Shown here one piece after another: positions 1-7,900 of a DNA stretch of 10,316 bases (its first letter is position 1; every line of letters begins with the position of its first letter). The position numbers and the translations under genes are program-made. Under the pieces are notes generated by a model. It saw only the letters and a list, made by a program, of their open reading frames with translations, searched no databases and was not told where the DNA came from. The stretch comes from Alphaproteobacteria bacterium (GTDB lineage Bacteria > Pseudomonadota > Alphaproteobacteria > CAAHEQ01 > UBA3637): positions 1 to 10,316 of the forward strand of contig JAFYBU010000066.1 in assembly GCA_017540065.1 (NCBI GenBank). The letters are read 5' to 3'.

Positions 1-1
1 G

Positions 2-2392
2 GCCCTTATAATACTTTTGACGATGTCAGCATTATATGGTATAAGTCGTATGGTCGCGCGTTCCAGGGCGGATGCCGTGGCTAAAGTTGTTCAAAGACTT
101 GTGATGGAAAAACGTTTTAAGTTGATGGGGTCTTCTGCTGGCAGAAATACTACAGAAACAACCACTTCTGGGAATACCCAAATAGAGATAAAGGATGGAT
201 CTTCCGAAGGAATGGATGATGCGTTTGTTGTTTCTGTAACGCCGTCAGATGCGACGCTGTGCGAAGAATTAAAGAGAGTTTCTTTTTTAACCATTGCCAC
301 TACGGATGAGCAAAGAAAAAATGCTATTTTGCCTGCTCAAGTGGATGATGAATGTCCACAGAACTTAAAATTTTATTATTTCAAAAATGTAGAATTTGAT
401 GAACAAAAAACATCCTCAAATGGTCATAATGGTGGTGGCGGAACACCTTCCAATCCGAATCAACCGGGTTCAGATCCCGATCCTAATCCTGTTTCTTGTG
501 AATATCCTGTAAAGACATGTGATGCGAATGGTAATCCGACTTCATGTGTGGATGGGTATTATAAGAACGGGAATACTTGTATCCAATGTCCTGATAATAC
601 ACAAACCTGTGGTGGTAGTGGTTTTACTTGTAAGGCAGGTTATTATAAAAATGGTTCGAATTGTACCCAATGCGGAAATCGTCAAATCAGTTCAGCGGGT
701 AGCACCTCTTGTACCACATGTGGGGCAGGTAAAACAAACAACACAGCTCATACGGCTTGTGAAAACTGTGCGTCGAGTGATCCTAACTGCGGTTGTTCCG
801 GTTCTACACCATATGCTGACGGGAACGGTGGATGCAGGGCAGAATGTGACCCGGGGTATTATAAGAACGGGAATACTTGTGTTGAATGTCCTGATAATAC
901 ACAAACCTGTGGTGGTAATGGTTTTACATGTAAGGCGGGTTATTATAAAAATGGGTCAAATTGCACACAATGCGGAAATCGTCAAATCAGTTCAGCGGGC
1001 AGCACCTCTTGTACCACATGTGGGGCAGGTAAAACAAACAACACAGCTCATACGGCTTGTGAAAACTGTGCGTCAGGTGATCCCAACTGCGGTTGTTCCG
1101 GTTCCACACCATATGCAGATGGTAATGGCGGATGTAAGTTTGGGTGTTCGTCTGAAATGGTTGAATCTTTGGGGCATTGTTGTCCCCAAGCGACACCTTA
1201 TTGGGATTGTTCACAAAATAAATGTGTTGCAAATTTAAGTTGTTATGCTCAGGCCAGGTGTATATTTTTTAATAATGGAGATGTTCCATTACAAGATGGT
1301 GGTGGTAACAAAGTTATATTATCACCTGGTGCGTCGACATTGCATATTTATGAAGATTTTATTCTTCCGAATTGTCGCGTAGAGGCAATGGATGGTGGGA
1401 TAAATTTTTATGGAAATGTTTTTGTTGATTCAATGGATGTGGGTGATGGCTCAGTTTATACATATGATTCTACCCCAAGTAATGGAAAAAATAAACTGTT
1501 TAAGGTTAAAGGGAATTTTAAAGGGTACCTCTATTCAGATGTTGCTGTTGAAATTGGGGGTGATTTTATTGGCGGTGATCTTTGGGCATATGGTGTAGAA
1601 GAAACACACATTTCAGGTAATTATTCAGGGCATGGACATATCTCAAGGAGAAGGATTAGTGATTTATCAGGAACAGAATTACCACCTATTTATGTGGGGG
1701 GGAATGTTTCTACTACAGGGGATGTTTACGATGTCGTCAGTGGGGGAAGTATAACAGGTTCACTAAGTGGTGATTTAAGGGCTGCCGGTGATATTTCTGT
1801 GTATGGCACTGCTGGTGAAGTGGTTTCAGAACATGGAAAAATTACTGTTAAAGATTCTGTTACCGATGGCAAACTTATCACATTGGATCGAAATAATGGG
1901 GATATTATCTTAGGCCCTGGTAGTAATGACATCAATATTGAAGGAGGTGCGATGGTTTTTGCAAGCAGAAATTTAGTGGGAAAAAGTTCCATCAGCTGCT
2001 TCCCTGGTAGTTCTATTTTTGTTGGTGGTAATGCTACTTTTGAAAAAGGTGGACTCGTACAAGGATCTGTATGCGGTGACTTAAATATTGAAGAAAATAC
2101 AAGTGTAGGAAATGAAGGTTTGAATGTTGGGGGCAGAATTTTTGGGGCAGGAAAAGTAGTTCGTGCTAATTATATTAAGCCATCATCGCCATGTACTGAC
2201 GATGCCTATGTTTCAAATGGCGGGGAAGTATCAACACAAAGTGGATCATATTATTTTCAAGATTGGCTTGGGTACGTTGGTTCGGGTGGTTTTTGTTATT
2301 ATGAAACCGGTACATTAAGGGGACCATTTTCTGTTTCAGGAAATAGCTGTAATAAAATTTCATGGTGTGTTCAAAACGGACATTGTCAATAA
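2..2392 (+). CDS. Pilin-like, Cys-rich repeat and beta-solenoid surface protein (5' end outside window)
   Basis: The reading frame is open to the left edge. A TTG at 17 and an ATG at 23 are possible starts, but neither has a ribosome binding site, and the upstream codons (Ala-Leu-Ile-Ile-Leu-Leu) extend a hydrophobic helix. The gene is therefore probably cut by the window. Residues below are numbered from position 17. Residues 1 to about 125 resemble a type IV pilin/PilS-type N-terminal domain: a hydrophobic helix, then a charged helix, then a 'VSVTPSDATLCEEL' stretch like the conserved strand-plus-Cys of that family. Residues 135-158 are a Gly/Asn/Pro linker. Residues 159 to about 410 are Cys-rich, with two near-identical 100-residue repeats (GYYKNG, CPDNTQTCGG, CTTCGAGKTNN) resembling growth-factor-receptor-like Cys repeats. 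The remainder is rich in 'GGN' and 'SGD' turns and beta-prone, suggesting a beta-solenoid. A surface adhesin or pilus-tip protein is inferred. Gene presence is certain; the role is not. Confidence 0.8.
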   Translation, partial: ALIILLTMSALYGISRMVARSRADAVAKVVQRLVMEKRFKLMGSSAGRNTTETTTSGNTQIEIKDGSSEGMDDAFVVSVTPSDATLCEELKRVSFLTIATTDEQRKNAILPAQVDDECPQNLKFYYFKNVEFDEQKTSSNGHNGGGGTPSNPNQPGSDPDPNPVSCEYPVKTCDANGNPTSCVDGYYKNGNTCIQCPDNTQTCGGSGFTCKAGYYKNGSNCTQCGNRQISSAGSTSCTTCGAGKTNNTAHTACENCASSDPNCGCSGSTPYADGNGGCRAECDPGYYKNGNTCVECPDNTQTCGGNGFTCKAGYYKNGSNCTQCGNRQISSAGSTSCTTCGAGKTNNTAHTACENCASGDPNCGCSGSTPYADGNGGCKFGCSSEMVESLGHCCPQATPYWDCSQNKCVANLSCYAQARCIFFNNGDVPLQDGGGNKVILSPGASTLHIYEDFILPNCRVEAMDGGINFYGNVFVDSMDVGDGSVYTYDSTPSNGKNKLFKVKGNFKGYLYSDVAVEIGGDFIGGDLWAYGVEETHISGNYSGHGHISRRRISDLSGTELPPIYVGGNVSTTGDVYDVVSGGSITGSLSGDLRAAGDISVYGTAGEVVSEHGKITVKDSVTDGKLITLDRNNGDIILGPGSNDINIEGGAMVFASRNLVGKSSISCFPGSSIFVGGNATFEKGGLVQGSVCGDLNIEENTSVGNEGLNVGGRIFGAGKVVRANYIKPSSPCTDDAYVSNGGEVSTQSGSYYFQDWLGYVGSGGFCYYETGTLRGPFSVSGNSCNKISWCVQNGHCQ
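554..1137 (+). repeat. 300-bp in-frame tandem duplication in the Cys-rich region
   Basis: Positions 554-837 recur at 854-1137 with an offset of exactly 300 bp, that is 100 codons. By eye the two copies differ at about 21 of 284 positions (about 93% identical). Only four residues change (Ile to Val, Gln to Glu, Ser to Asn, Ser to Gly); the rest are third-position changes, including six consecutive silent codon changes near the end (815-834 against 1115-1134). Each copy carries the same cysteine spacing. Similarity stops abruptly on both sides. Confidence 0.95.
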
Positions 2393-2393
2393 A

Positions 2394-2424
2394 AAACACG
2401 TCCCACACGGGACGTGTTTATTCT
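2394..2424 (+). terminator. Intrinsic terminator after the surface-protein gene
   Basis: A perfect 11-bp stem (2394-2404 pairs with 2409-2419) closes an ACAC loop and begins two bases after the TAA stop at 2390-2392. It is flanked by A residues on the left and a T-rich stretch (TTTATTCT) on the right. The stem includes the GC-rich core CGTCCC/GGGACG. The T tail is interrupted, but position and stem strength make termination likely. Confidence 0.8.
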
Positions 2425-2497
2425 ATATCAAGTGTGAAATGTATTTTCTATGTCATCCTTCTATCATTTCTGATTTTGTCAAGAAGATAATTATTCC

Positions 2498-2524
2498 AAT
2501 AACTACACGTTTTAGTTGTTTTTT
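2498..2524 (+). terminator. Possible second AU-rich terminator hairpin
   Basis: AATAACTA (2498-2505) can pair with TAGTTGTT (2513-2520) as an 8-bp stem with one G-U wobble and a 7-base loop, followed directly by four T residues. It lies about 75 bases beyond the first terminator and ahead of the next promoter. It may be a backup terminator or the end of a short untranslated transcript. The stem is weak because it is AT-rich, so it may not function. Confidence 0.3.
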
Positions 2525-2545
2525 ATAAAAATTTATGATTTATGG

Positions 2546-2574
2546 TTGCATTTTTCAAAAAATACACCTATAAG
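2546..2574 (+). promoter_or_regulatory. Sigma-70-type promoter of the ribbon-helix-helix gene
   Basis: TTGCAT (2546-2551) and TATAAG (2569-2574) are separated by 17 bases, close to the housekeeping TTGACA-N17-TATAAT consensus. Transcription would start near 2581, leaving a short leader that contains the AAGGAG ribosome binding site at 2595-2600. Confidence 0.6.
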
Positions 2575-2606
2575 TATTACATACCATTTTAGAAAAGGAG
2601 TTCAAA

Positions 2607-2840
2607 ATGTTGATATGTAAAAACGTAATTGTGAACGGACGCAGAACCAGTATGCGTTTTGATCAGGAAGCATGGAAAATTTTATCTGATATTTGTAAAA
2701 GGGAAGATATCACAATTCACCAATTATGCTCTAAAATAGATTCTGAAAGAAAGGGCTTTGGTTTGTCCCGGGCTGTTCGATTGTTTATGTTAACCTATCT
2801 TCGTTGTCTTTTAAAACAAAAAAAGACATCCGTTTTCTAA
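2607..2840 (+). CDS. Ribbon-helix-helix (RHH_4-like) domain protein
   Basis: A 77-residue protein with the pattern of the short alphaproteobacterial RHH_4 family (PF13467, assigned by eye). It has an N-terminal beta-strand with 'NGRRTSMRFD' (about residues 10-19) that would form the DNA-contacting ribbon. A first helix, 'EAWKILSDICKRE', and a turn with 'ITIHQLCSKID' follow. A second helix, 'LSRAVRLFMLTYL', corresponds to the family's conserved SSALRVFVL-type motif. Such proteins act as dimers; most members of this subfamily have no characterised target. The ATG is fixed by an excellent AAGGAG six bases upstream (2595-2600) and by a good promoter. The basic, short C-terminal tail shows no added domain. 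It lies 151 bases before dnaA on the same strand. No toxin partner is adjacent, so an antitoxin role is not supported; a DNA-binding regulator is the best guess. Confidence 0.88.
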   Translation: MLICKNVIVNGRRTSMRFDQEAWKILSDICKREDITIHQLCSKIDSERKGFGLSRAVRLFMLTYLRCLLKQKKTSVF

Positions 2841-2843
2841 AAA

Positions 2844-2858
2844 TTAACCTTAACCACA
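2844..2858 (+). promoter_or_regulatory. TTAACC direct repeat and near-consensus DnaA box upstream of dnaA
   Basis: Two head-to-tail TTAACC units (2844-2855) run into TTAACCACA (2850-2858), which differs from the classic DnaA box TTATCCACA by one base. It lies about 135 bases upstream of the dnaA start, where autoregulatory DnaA sites are known in several bacteria. The spacing does not fit a CtrA site (TTAA-N7-TTAA). Functional assignment is tentative. Confidence 0.3.
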
Positions 2859-2991
2859 ACATATAGATTTATCACCCCCACAAATTGTGTTTTTCAAAAA
2901 AAGATAAAATTTCTGCCAAAAGAGGGTGGACTTTTTTTTTGTTTTTGGCTCGATTGCAATTCAGGTTTAATTTTCAAGAAAGGGGTAAAAA

Positions 2992-4383
2992 ATGACGGAT
3001 GTCAGCACATTTCAAACGGAATGGCTTGACCTTTGTAAACAGCTGGAAGATCAGCTGAAAGATACTTCCGTCATGCGCTGGTTGGGACGAATCGTTCCCG
3101 AACTTTCCCCTAACGAAGATCTGAAATTGTGGGCTCCCAGCTCTTGTATTTGTGAATTGGTTCAAAAACGGTATGCAGAAACGATTCGTGCTTTGTGGCT
3201 GAGTAAACGTCCCTCGGCGAAAGTGTGTGTGCAAGTGCGCAAACCCGAAACGGTTATTCCCGCGGTTGCACCCATTTCATCCGCTATTTCTATTCAAGCG
3301 CCTGAAATTGTGGAAAAAAAGAAGGCACCGATTCGTTCAACTTCCGAAGAAGATCTTTATTCCGTTTTTTTGGATAAGGCGCATACCTTCCAATCCTTTG
3401 TGGTGGGTGATTCGAATCGCTTTGCTTATGAAGCAGCCAAAAAAATTGCAGAAGAAGAAACGGTTTCTTTTAATCCGCTTTATTTTCATGCGGGTGTCGG
3501 TTTGGGTAAAACACACTTGATGCATGCGATTGCTTGGCGTATCAAAGAATTATATCCGGAAAAAACGGTTTTGTATTTGTCTTCCGAACAATTTTTCCAA
3601 CGCTTTATTAAGGGCTTACAATCCAAGGAAATGGATGCGTTTAAGGAATTGTTCCGTAACGTGGATGTTTTGTTAATTGATGATATTCAATTTATTGTGG
3701 GTAAACGTCAAACACAGGAAGAATTCTTTCATACCTTTAATAACCTTATTTCGCGCGGTAAAAAGATTATTTTGTCGGCCGATTCGGCTCCGATGGAATT
3801 GCGGGGAATAGAGGAACGTTTGCGCACACGTTTGGCTCAAGGCTTGGTGGTGGATATTCATCCGGCTTCTTATGAATTGCGTCTTTCCATTTTGCGTGAA
3901 AAAATGCAAGCGATGAATACCGAATTAGATGATTCTGTTTTGGACTTTTTGGCCAAAAGTATTACCTCTAATGTGCGGGAATTGGAAGGTGCTTTGAAAC
4001 GGTTGGTTGCACATATGGAATTGTTGGGCGGAACAATTACACCCGACAGCGCGCGAGTTTTATTAAAGGATATCTTGCATATGACGGAACGCCAGGTTAA
4101 AGCGCCCGATATTATTCAAGCTGTTGCCGATTTTTATCGCCTCACTTTGAAGGATTTGCGTTCTAAACGTCGGGATCGTGCAATTGTTCGTCCGCGTCAA
4201 TTGGCAATGTATTTGACAAAACAATTAACGCCGATGGCGTTGCCTGATATTGCTAATTTTTATGAACGTGATCATACAACGGTGATTCATGCCATCAAAA
4301 CCATTGAAGAATATTTGAAACGTGATAAACAATTGGTGCGTGAAAAAGATATGTTAGTGGAACAACTGAAGGAAGTCAGATGA
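2992..4383 (+). CDS. dnaA: Chromosomal replication initiator protein DnaA
   Basis: DnaA binds DnaA boxes at oriC, forms an ATP-dependent filament, opens the origin and recruits helicase. The 463-residue length is close to E. coli DnaA (467). Residues 1 to about 78 match domain I ('WLDLCKQLEDQL', 'LKLWAPSSCICELVQKRYAETI'). A short variable domain II follows. The AAA+ domain starts near residue 125 ('HTFQSFVVGDSNRFAYEAA'). Walker A is G168-VGLG-K173-T174, and Walker B is LLIDDIQF (residues 227-234). Sensor 1 is 'ILSADSAP', the Box VII Arg region is 'ERLRTRLAQGL', and the sensor 2 region is 'NVRELEGALKRL' with R329. Domain IV ends with 'RDHTTVIHA' (426-434). The helix-turn-helix turn before it, 'IANFYERD', looks one residue shorter than E. 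coli 'IGDAFGGRD'. A G/A-rich ribosome binding site (AAAGGGG, about 2979-2985) fixes the ATG. The stop overlaps the next gene's start by ATGA. Confidence 0.98.
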   Translation: MTDVSTFQTEWLDLCKQLEDQLKDTSVMRWLGRIVPELSPNEDLKLWAPSSCICELVQKRYAETIRALWLSKRPSAKVCVQVRKPETVIPAVAPISSAISIQAPEIVEKKKAPIRSTSEEDLYSVFLDKAHTFQSFVVGDSNRFAYEAAKKIAEEETVSFNPLYFHAGVGLGKTHLMHAIAWRIKELYPEKTVLYLSSEQFFQRFIKGLQSKEMDAFKELFRNVDVLLIDDIQFIVGKRQTQEEFFHTFNNLISRGKKIILSADSAPMELRGIEERLRTRLAQGLVVDIHPASYELRLSILREKMQAMNTELDDSVLDFLAKSITSNVRELEGALKRLVAHMELLGGTITPDSARVLLKDILHMTERQVKAPDIIQAVADFYRLTLKDLRSKRRDRAIVRPRQLAMYLTKQLTPMALPDIANFYERDHTTVIHAIKTIEEYLKRDKQLVREKDMLVEQLKEVR

Positions 4384-4820
4384 TTTCACCATTTCAAAAT
4401 CCGTTTTTGCTGGGCTTTGAAGGATTGGAAGAAATGCTCTACCGTGTGGCAAAAGGGGCGGATTCTTTTCCTCCGTATAATGTTGAGCAGGTTTCTCCTG
4501 AACTTTTGCGCATGACTTTTGCAGTGGCCGGTTACAAAGAGGAAGAATTGGAAGTTTTACAAGAAGGTAATCAACTGATTATTCGCGGGCATCAGGAACC
4601 GGATGAAACACGGCATTTTCTGCATCGTGGAATTGCGGCTCGTTCTTTCTTGAAATCTTTTATTTTGGCTGAAGGAATGACGATAGAGGGGGCTCACCTG
4701 GAACAAGGTTTATTGGTAATAGATTTGAAACGCCCGGAAATTAAAAAAATTGTGCGTTCTATTCCTGTTACAACCACAAAAACAAAGCCCCGTGTTTTGA
4801 CACACAAAAAGAAAAAATAA
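4380..4820 (+). CDS. Hsp20/alpha-crystallin small heat-shock protein, IbpA type
   Basis: A 146-residue ATP-independent holdase that would bind unfolding proteins in the cytoplasm and pass them to DnaK/ClpB. 'FPPYNVEQVSPELLRMTFAVAGYKEEELEV' (about residues 30-60) closely follows the start of the IbpA/IbpB alpha-crystallin domain ('YPPYNVE...AVAGF...LE'). 'NQLIIRGHQ', 'FLHRGIAARSFLKSFILAEGM' and 'GAHLEQGLLVIDLKRPE' are the expected later strands, including the G-L-L motif at residues 110-112. The usual I-X-I/V C-terminal anchor appears to be 'SIPV' near residue 127. An unusually long basic tail, ending in five lysines with one histidine nearby, follows. The start overlaps the dnaA stop by 4 bases (ATGA), and dnaA has no independent terminator, so the pair is probably cotranscribed and translationally coupled. 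No clear terminator was found after it. Confidence 0.93.
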   Translation: MISPFQNPFLLGFEGLEEMLYRVAKGADSFPPYNVEQVSPELLRMTFAVAGYKEEELEVLQEGNQLIIRGHQEPDETRHFLHRGIAARSFLKSFILAEGMTIEGAHLEQGLLVIDLKRPEIKKIVRSIPVTTTKTKPRVLTHKKKK

Positions 4821-4894
4821 AATTTTATAATTAAGCGTCTTTTTAAAAACAATTTTATAAGTGTAAGAGGTTTGATACACCTTAAAAAAAGTTA

Positions 4895-4922
4895 TTGACA
4901 ATGATTTTAAAATTGCTAAACT
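4895..4922 (+). promoter_or_regulatory. Predicted promoter of the giant-protein gene
   Basis: A perfect -35 hexamer TTGACA (4895-4900) is followed after 16 bases by TAAACT (4917-4922), which matches four of six -10 positions. Transcription would start near 4930, about 16 bases before the ATG at 4946, just leaving room for the AAGGTGG ribosome binding site at 4935-4941. An imperfect dyad (TAAGTGTA at 4858-4865 with TACACCTTA at 4876-4884) sits just upstream and could be an operator, but this is weak. Confidence 0.5.
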
Positions 4923-4923
4923 G

Positions 4924-4932
4924 TGTGTATAA
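4924..4932 (-). promoter_or_regulatory. Perfect DnaA box overlapping the predicted transcription start
   Basis: The plus strand reads TGTGTATAA, which is TTATACACA on the minus strand. This matches the TTATNCACA consensus exactly and is identical to the R2 box of E. coli oriC. It falls between the predicted -10 and the ribosome binding site of the giant gene, a position where a bound protein would be expected to repress. The sequence match is certain; function is inferred from position and from the neighbouring dnaA. Confidence 0.5.
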
Positions 4933-4945
4933 ACAAGGTGGTATT

Positions 4946-7900
4946 ATGGCTGAAGATAAAAAGTCTTTTATAGATGATGAGACAGTTTATTCGATTGCAA
5001 AAAACACGCTTAAAAATTTTAAGCATTTTCAGCGGTTGAATGAAATAATTAAAAATCCAGCATTTACTTATGTACTGTTGTTTCAAGCGGAACATCCGGC
5101 AACGACTCCCTATTTTGGGAACCTTGTTAACAATGGATTAGGAGTTGCTGAAATTTATACTTCATTTTATTCCTTTATATTACCTGAAGGATGGAAAAAT
5201 GCTGGTCTAAAAGGCCATGCATTTATTGGTGATTTCCTTCTGGATTTGGTTTCCAAACAAACTGGAATACCAGTTGAAAAATTGGAAAAAGTATTTTCGA
5301 AGAGAACTTCTGAGAAAGCAGTCAAAGAAGATCTTAAACGTCTTCCTTTAGATAGGGAACATAGGGCAAAAGCTTTGCTTGAGATCCGACGTTCTAATCT
5401 TGATCCTTTAATCACGGGTGTTGATGTTATAAAAAAAATGGCAGAACCTTTTGCCGAATATCCGGATATGGAAACTGATGCACTCATGATTGCCGCACAA
5501 AATGCAGCGGCAAATCTTGTTATCAAAAGGATTTTACATAAGAGTCGAAGCCCAGAACGGACATTGGATTTGATGCAAGAGCTTTTTTTTGATGAAAACG
5601 GTAATATGTTGGAATCAGTTAAAGAATCCGCGTGGCTGGGGCCTTCTATAGAAAAATTGCAAGATTTTATTCCGGAAGAGCTTAAAAATACTTTTTCCGA
5701 TGAAAGCGAAATGTATAGGTTTGCTTTTGCCACTTTGCGACGGATGATTTCAACAGAAGAAGGAAAAGAAAGATTTTGGCATTTTTTGGACAATCCGCCT
5801 TCTTTACCTGAAATACCTCAACCCGGACAAAAAATATATACGGGAAAAAAAGTACAGGAAAATGTACAGGTAGAGGAGAAAAAAGAGGAAGTTCAGGAAC
5901 AGACTCAAGAGGAAGTTCAAAAGAAAAAAGTGGTTCAAGAAGAGGATGACGACGCCCCGTTGAATGGTTTTTGGGAACGATTGCATAGTGACGCCCAAAT
6001 GCTGGAAGTAAAATGGAAAAGAAAATACCCAAGCCGGGACTGGTATCGTGAAACTCAGAAAAATAATAAAAATCCTCCTCCAACGCCGGTTTGGGAACAC
6101 AAAAATGCGAGTGGAAATACTTTTGTGTCTTTAGTTGGGATAAATGCTGTGCAGGAATTTTTACTCAATTATAAAAATCGTTATCCAAAATTAAAAGATA
6201 ACATTTTTGATAAAGATGATAAGGGCCGTTTAACATTGAAAGAAGATATTCATCCGGAAATTAAGAAGTTGATATTGACCATTCAGGGACAATTTTTGCC
6301 GGAAATATCAAAGGACGGGAAAAAGAAGATGCCCGAGAATATTGATAAAGCTGCTGCTGGCTTGGCTGTCCATATATTTGATAATTTGATGTCAAATGCA
6401 AAAAAAAGGTATGTTTTGTCGGTTTTCCTTAATAATCCGAACAATCCGGAAAATATTGCTCTTTTGGAACGAGCGATTCAGGGGGCGTTTGCAGATGCAC
6501 TCGAACAAGATAAAACAACCACGACATTAACCCTTTTGCAAGAAACTTTGTTCGAAGAAAAAAATGGGGGCTATGCCGTTCGAGATTCGGTCAAAAATTC
6601 TCAATTTGGACCGTTGATTCAAAAATTACGGGAAAGACTACCTCTTCAGATTCAATCTATTCCCGAAGAACAATTGAACAAATTTGTTTTTCTTTCTTTG
6701 GTGGTAATGACTACTACTCCTCCTGATGGGAAAAAAGAACTGGTCCGTGTTTTGCGCGATCTTAATAAAAATAAATCCATTGAAGAAATTTTACCGAGTG
6801 GGACAAGACGAAATTCTTTTGGCGCGCATTTTACCAAAGCATCTTTGCGACTACTCTCACATGAATGGAAAACATTCGGACCGCATTTCAAAAATTTTAC
6901 AAATCAAATTTTAGAAACGGATACTGTTTCAGGAGGACGAAAATTAAAGAAAGGTATTGATCCAACTCTCAAGGATATGATATTATCCATTCAAAAGCAA
7001 ATTCCACCGGTTGTTTCAGAATATATAGATAAAGATCATCAGTTGGGGGTGGCCGTATCCGTTTTTGAAAAACTGATGGAACGTTGTAGTGAGACACCTG
7101 AAAAGGGGGTGGCTTTCCGACGCTATGTTTTAGACCCTGAAAATCCGGAAAATATTAAAGCTTTGGCTCAACCGATACAAGAAGTGGTGGCGGACATACT
7201 TGCTGATCCGTCTGATAAAAGTCTGTTGGCCACTATTTTAAACAAACAAACGGGTATTTCTGTTGATGTACTAAAGAACGATCTTATTCCGATGGCGCAT
7301 TCTGTTGTTACAGAGATGCCTGTTGAAGGGGTTGAAAGGGCAATAAATAACGATCCGTCAGCCGTGATTGATGCAGTTTTTGATAATTTAGCAATTCGTT
7401 GTAATCAAGATTATCAAGGGACATTGGATGTTTTGCAACATACTTTCTTCGATAAAGACGGCAAGATTCCAGATTCGGTTAAAAATTCTAAATTGTTGGG
7501 ACCTGTTGTTAAAGATTTGTTAGATTTTATTCCGAAAGAAATTAAAAATGCTATGCCACCTGATGAAGGGCGTTTATCCCAATTTACTTTTGCTGTTTTA
7601 TCCCGAATGGGGAAAACGGCGGAAGGAAGGGCTTTAATTTCCAACATCTTCTCGGGGTTAGGTTCGGGACTTAATGCTCTACCATTTCAAAAATTGGGGG
7701 TAAGCCGTGAAAAAAGGTTGCCTTTTCTTTTGGTGAAGCAAAATGAAAATCATAATTCCTTTATGACTTTATTCGGAAAATCTGTTGCTCAAGAATTTTT
7801 GGCCAATAATCAGTGGGATCAAGATTATAATAGACTTAAAGATGAAATTTTTGTTAAAGATATAAAGACTGGGCGTTTGAAAATAAAAGAAAATCTCAGC

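Noticed and set aside
7..23. A perfect TATAAT at 7-12 just before ATG 23, which could be a -10 element of a gene starting in the window
   Set aside because: The same bases encode Ile-Ile in a hydrophobic helix continuing into the left edge, there is no ribosome binding site before the ATG or the TTG, and the -35 region would be outside the window. A truncated gene is more likely.
554..1137. Shufflon-type inversion repeats at the pilin-like gene
   Set aside because: The repeats are direct and in frame, with no inverted copies or recombinase gene in the window.
519..1238. A 239-residue open frame in another plus-strand frame
   Set aside because: It lies entirely inside the Cys-rich gene, has no ribosome binding site, and its internal repeats mirror the 300-bp duplication. 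It is a shadow of the repeat.
2607..2840. Antitoxin of a toxin-antitoxin pair
   Set aside because: Ribbon-helix-helix antitoxins usually sit next to a toxin gene; the next gene is dnaA and no small toxin-like frame is nearby.
2844..2855. TTAACCTTAACC as a CtrA binding site
   Set aside because: CtrA sites need TTAA-N7-TTAA spacing; here the two TTAA cores are separated by two bases.
4858..4884. Terminator after hsp20
   Set aside because: The dyad has a 10-base loop and a bulge, and no T run follows on the plus strand. It is kept only as a possible operator.
5167..6100. Long open frames on the minus strand opposite the giant gene
   Set aside because: No ribosome binding sites or domain resemblance; the codon pattern and repeat conservation support the plus strand only.
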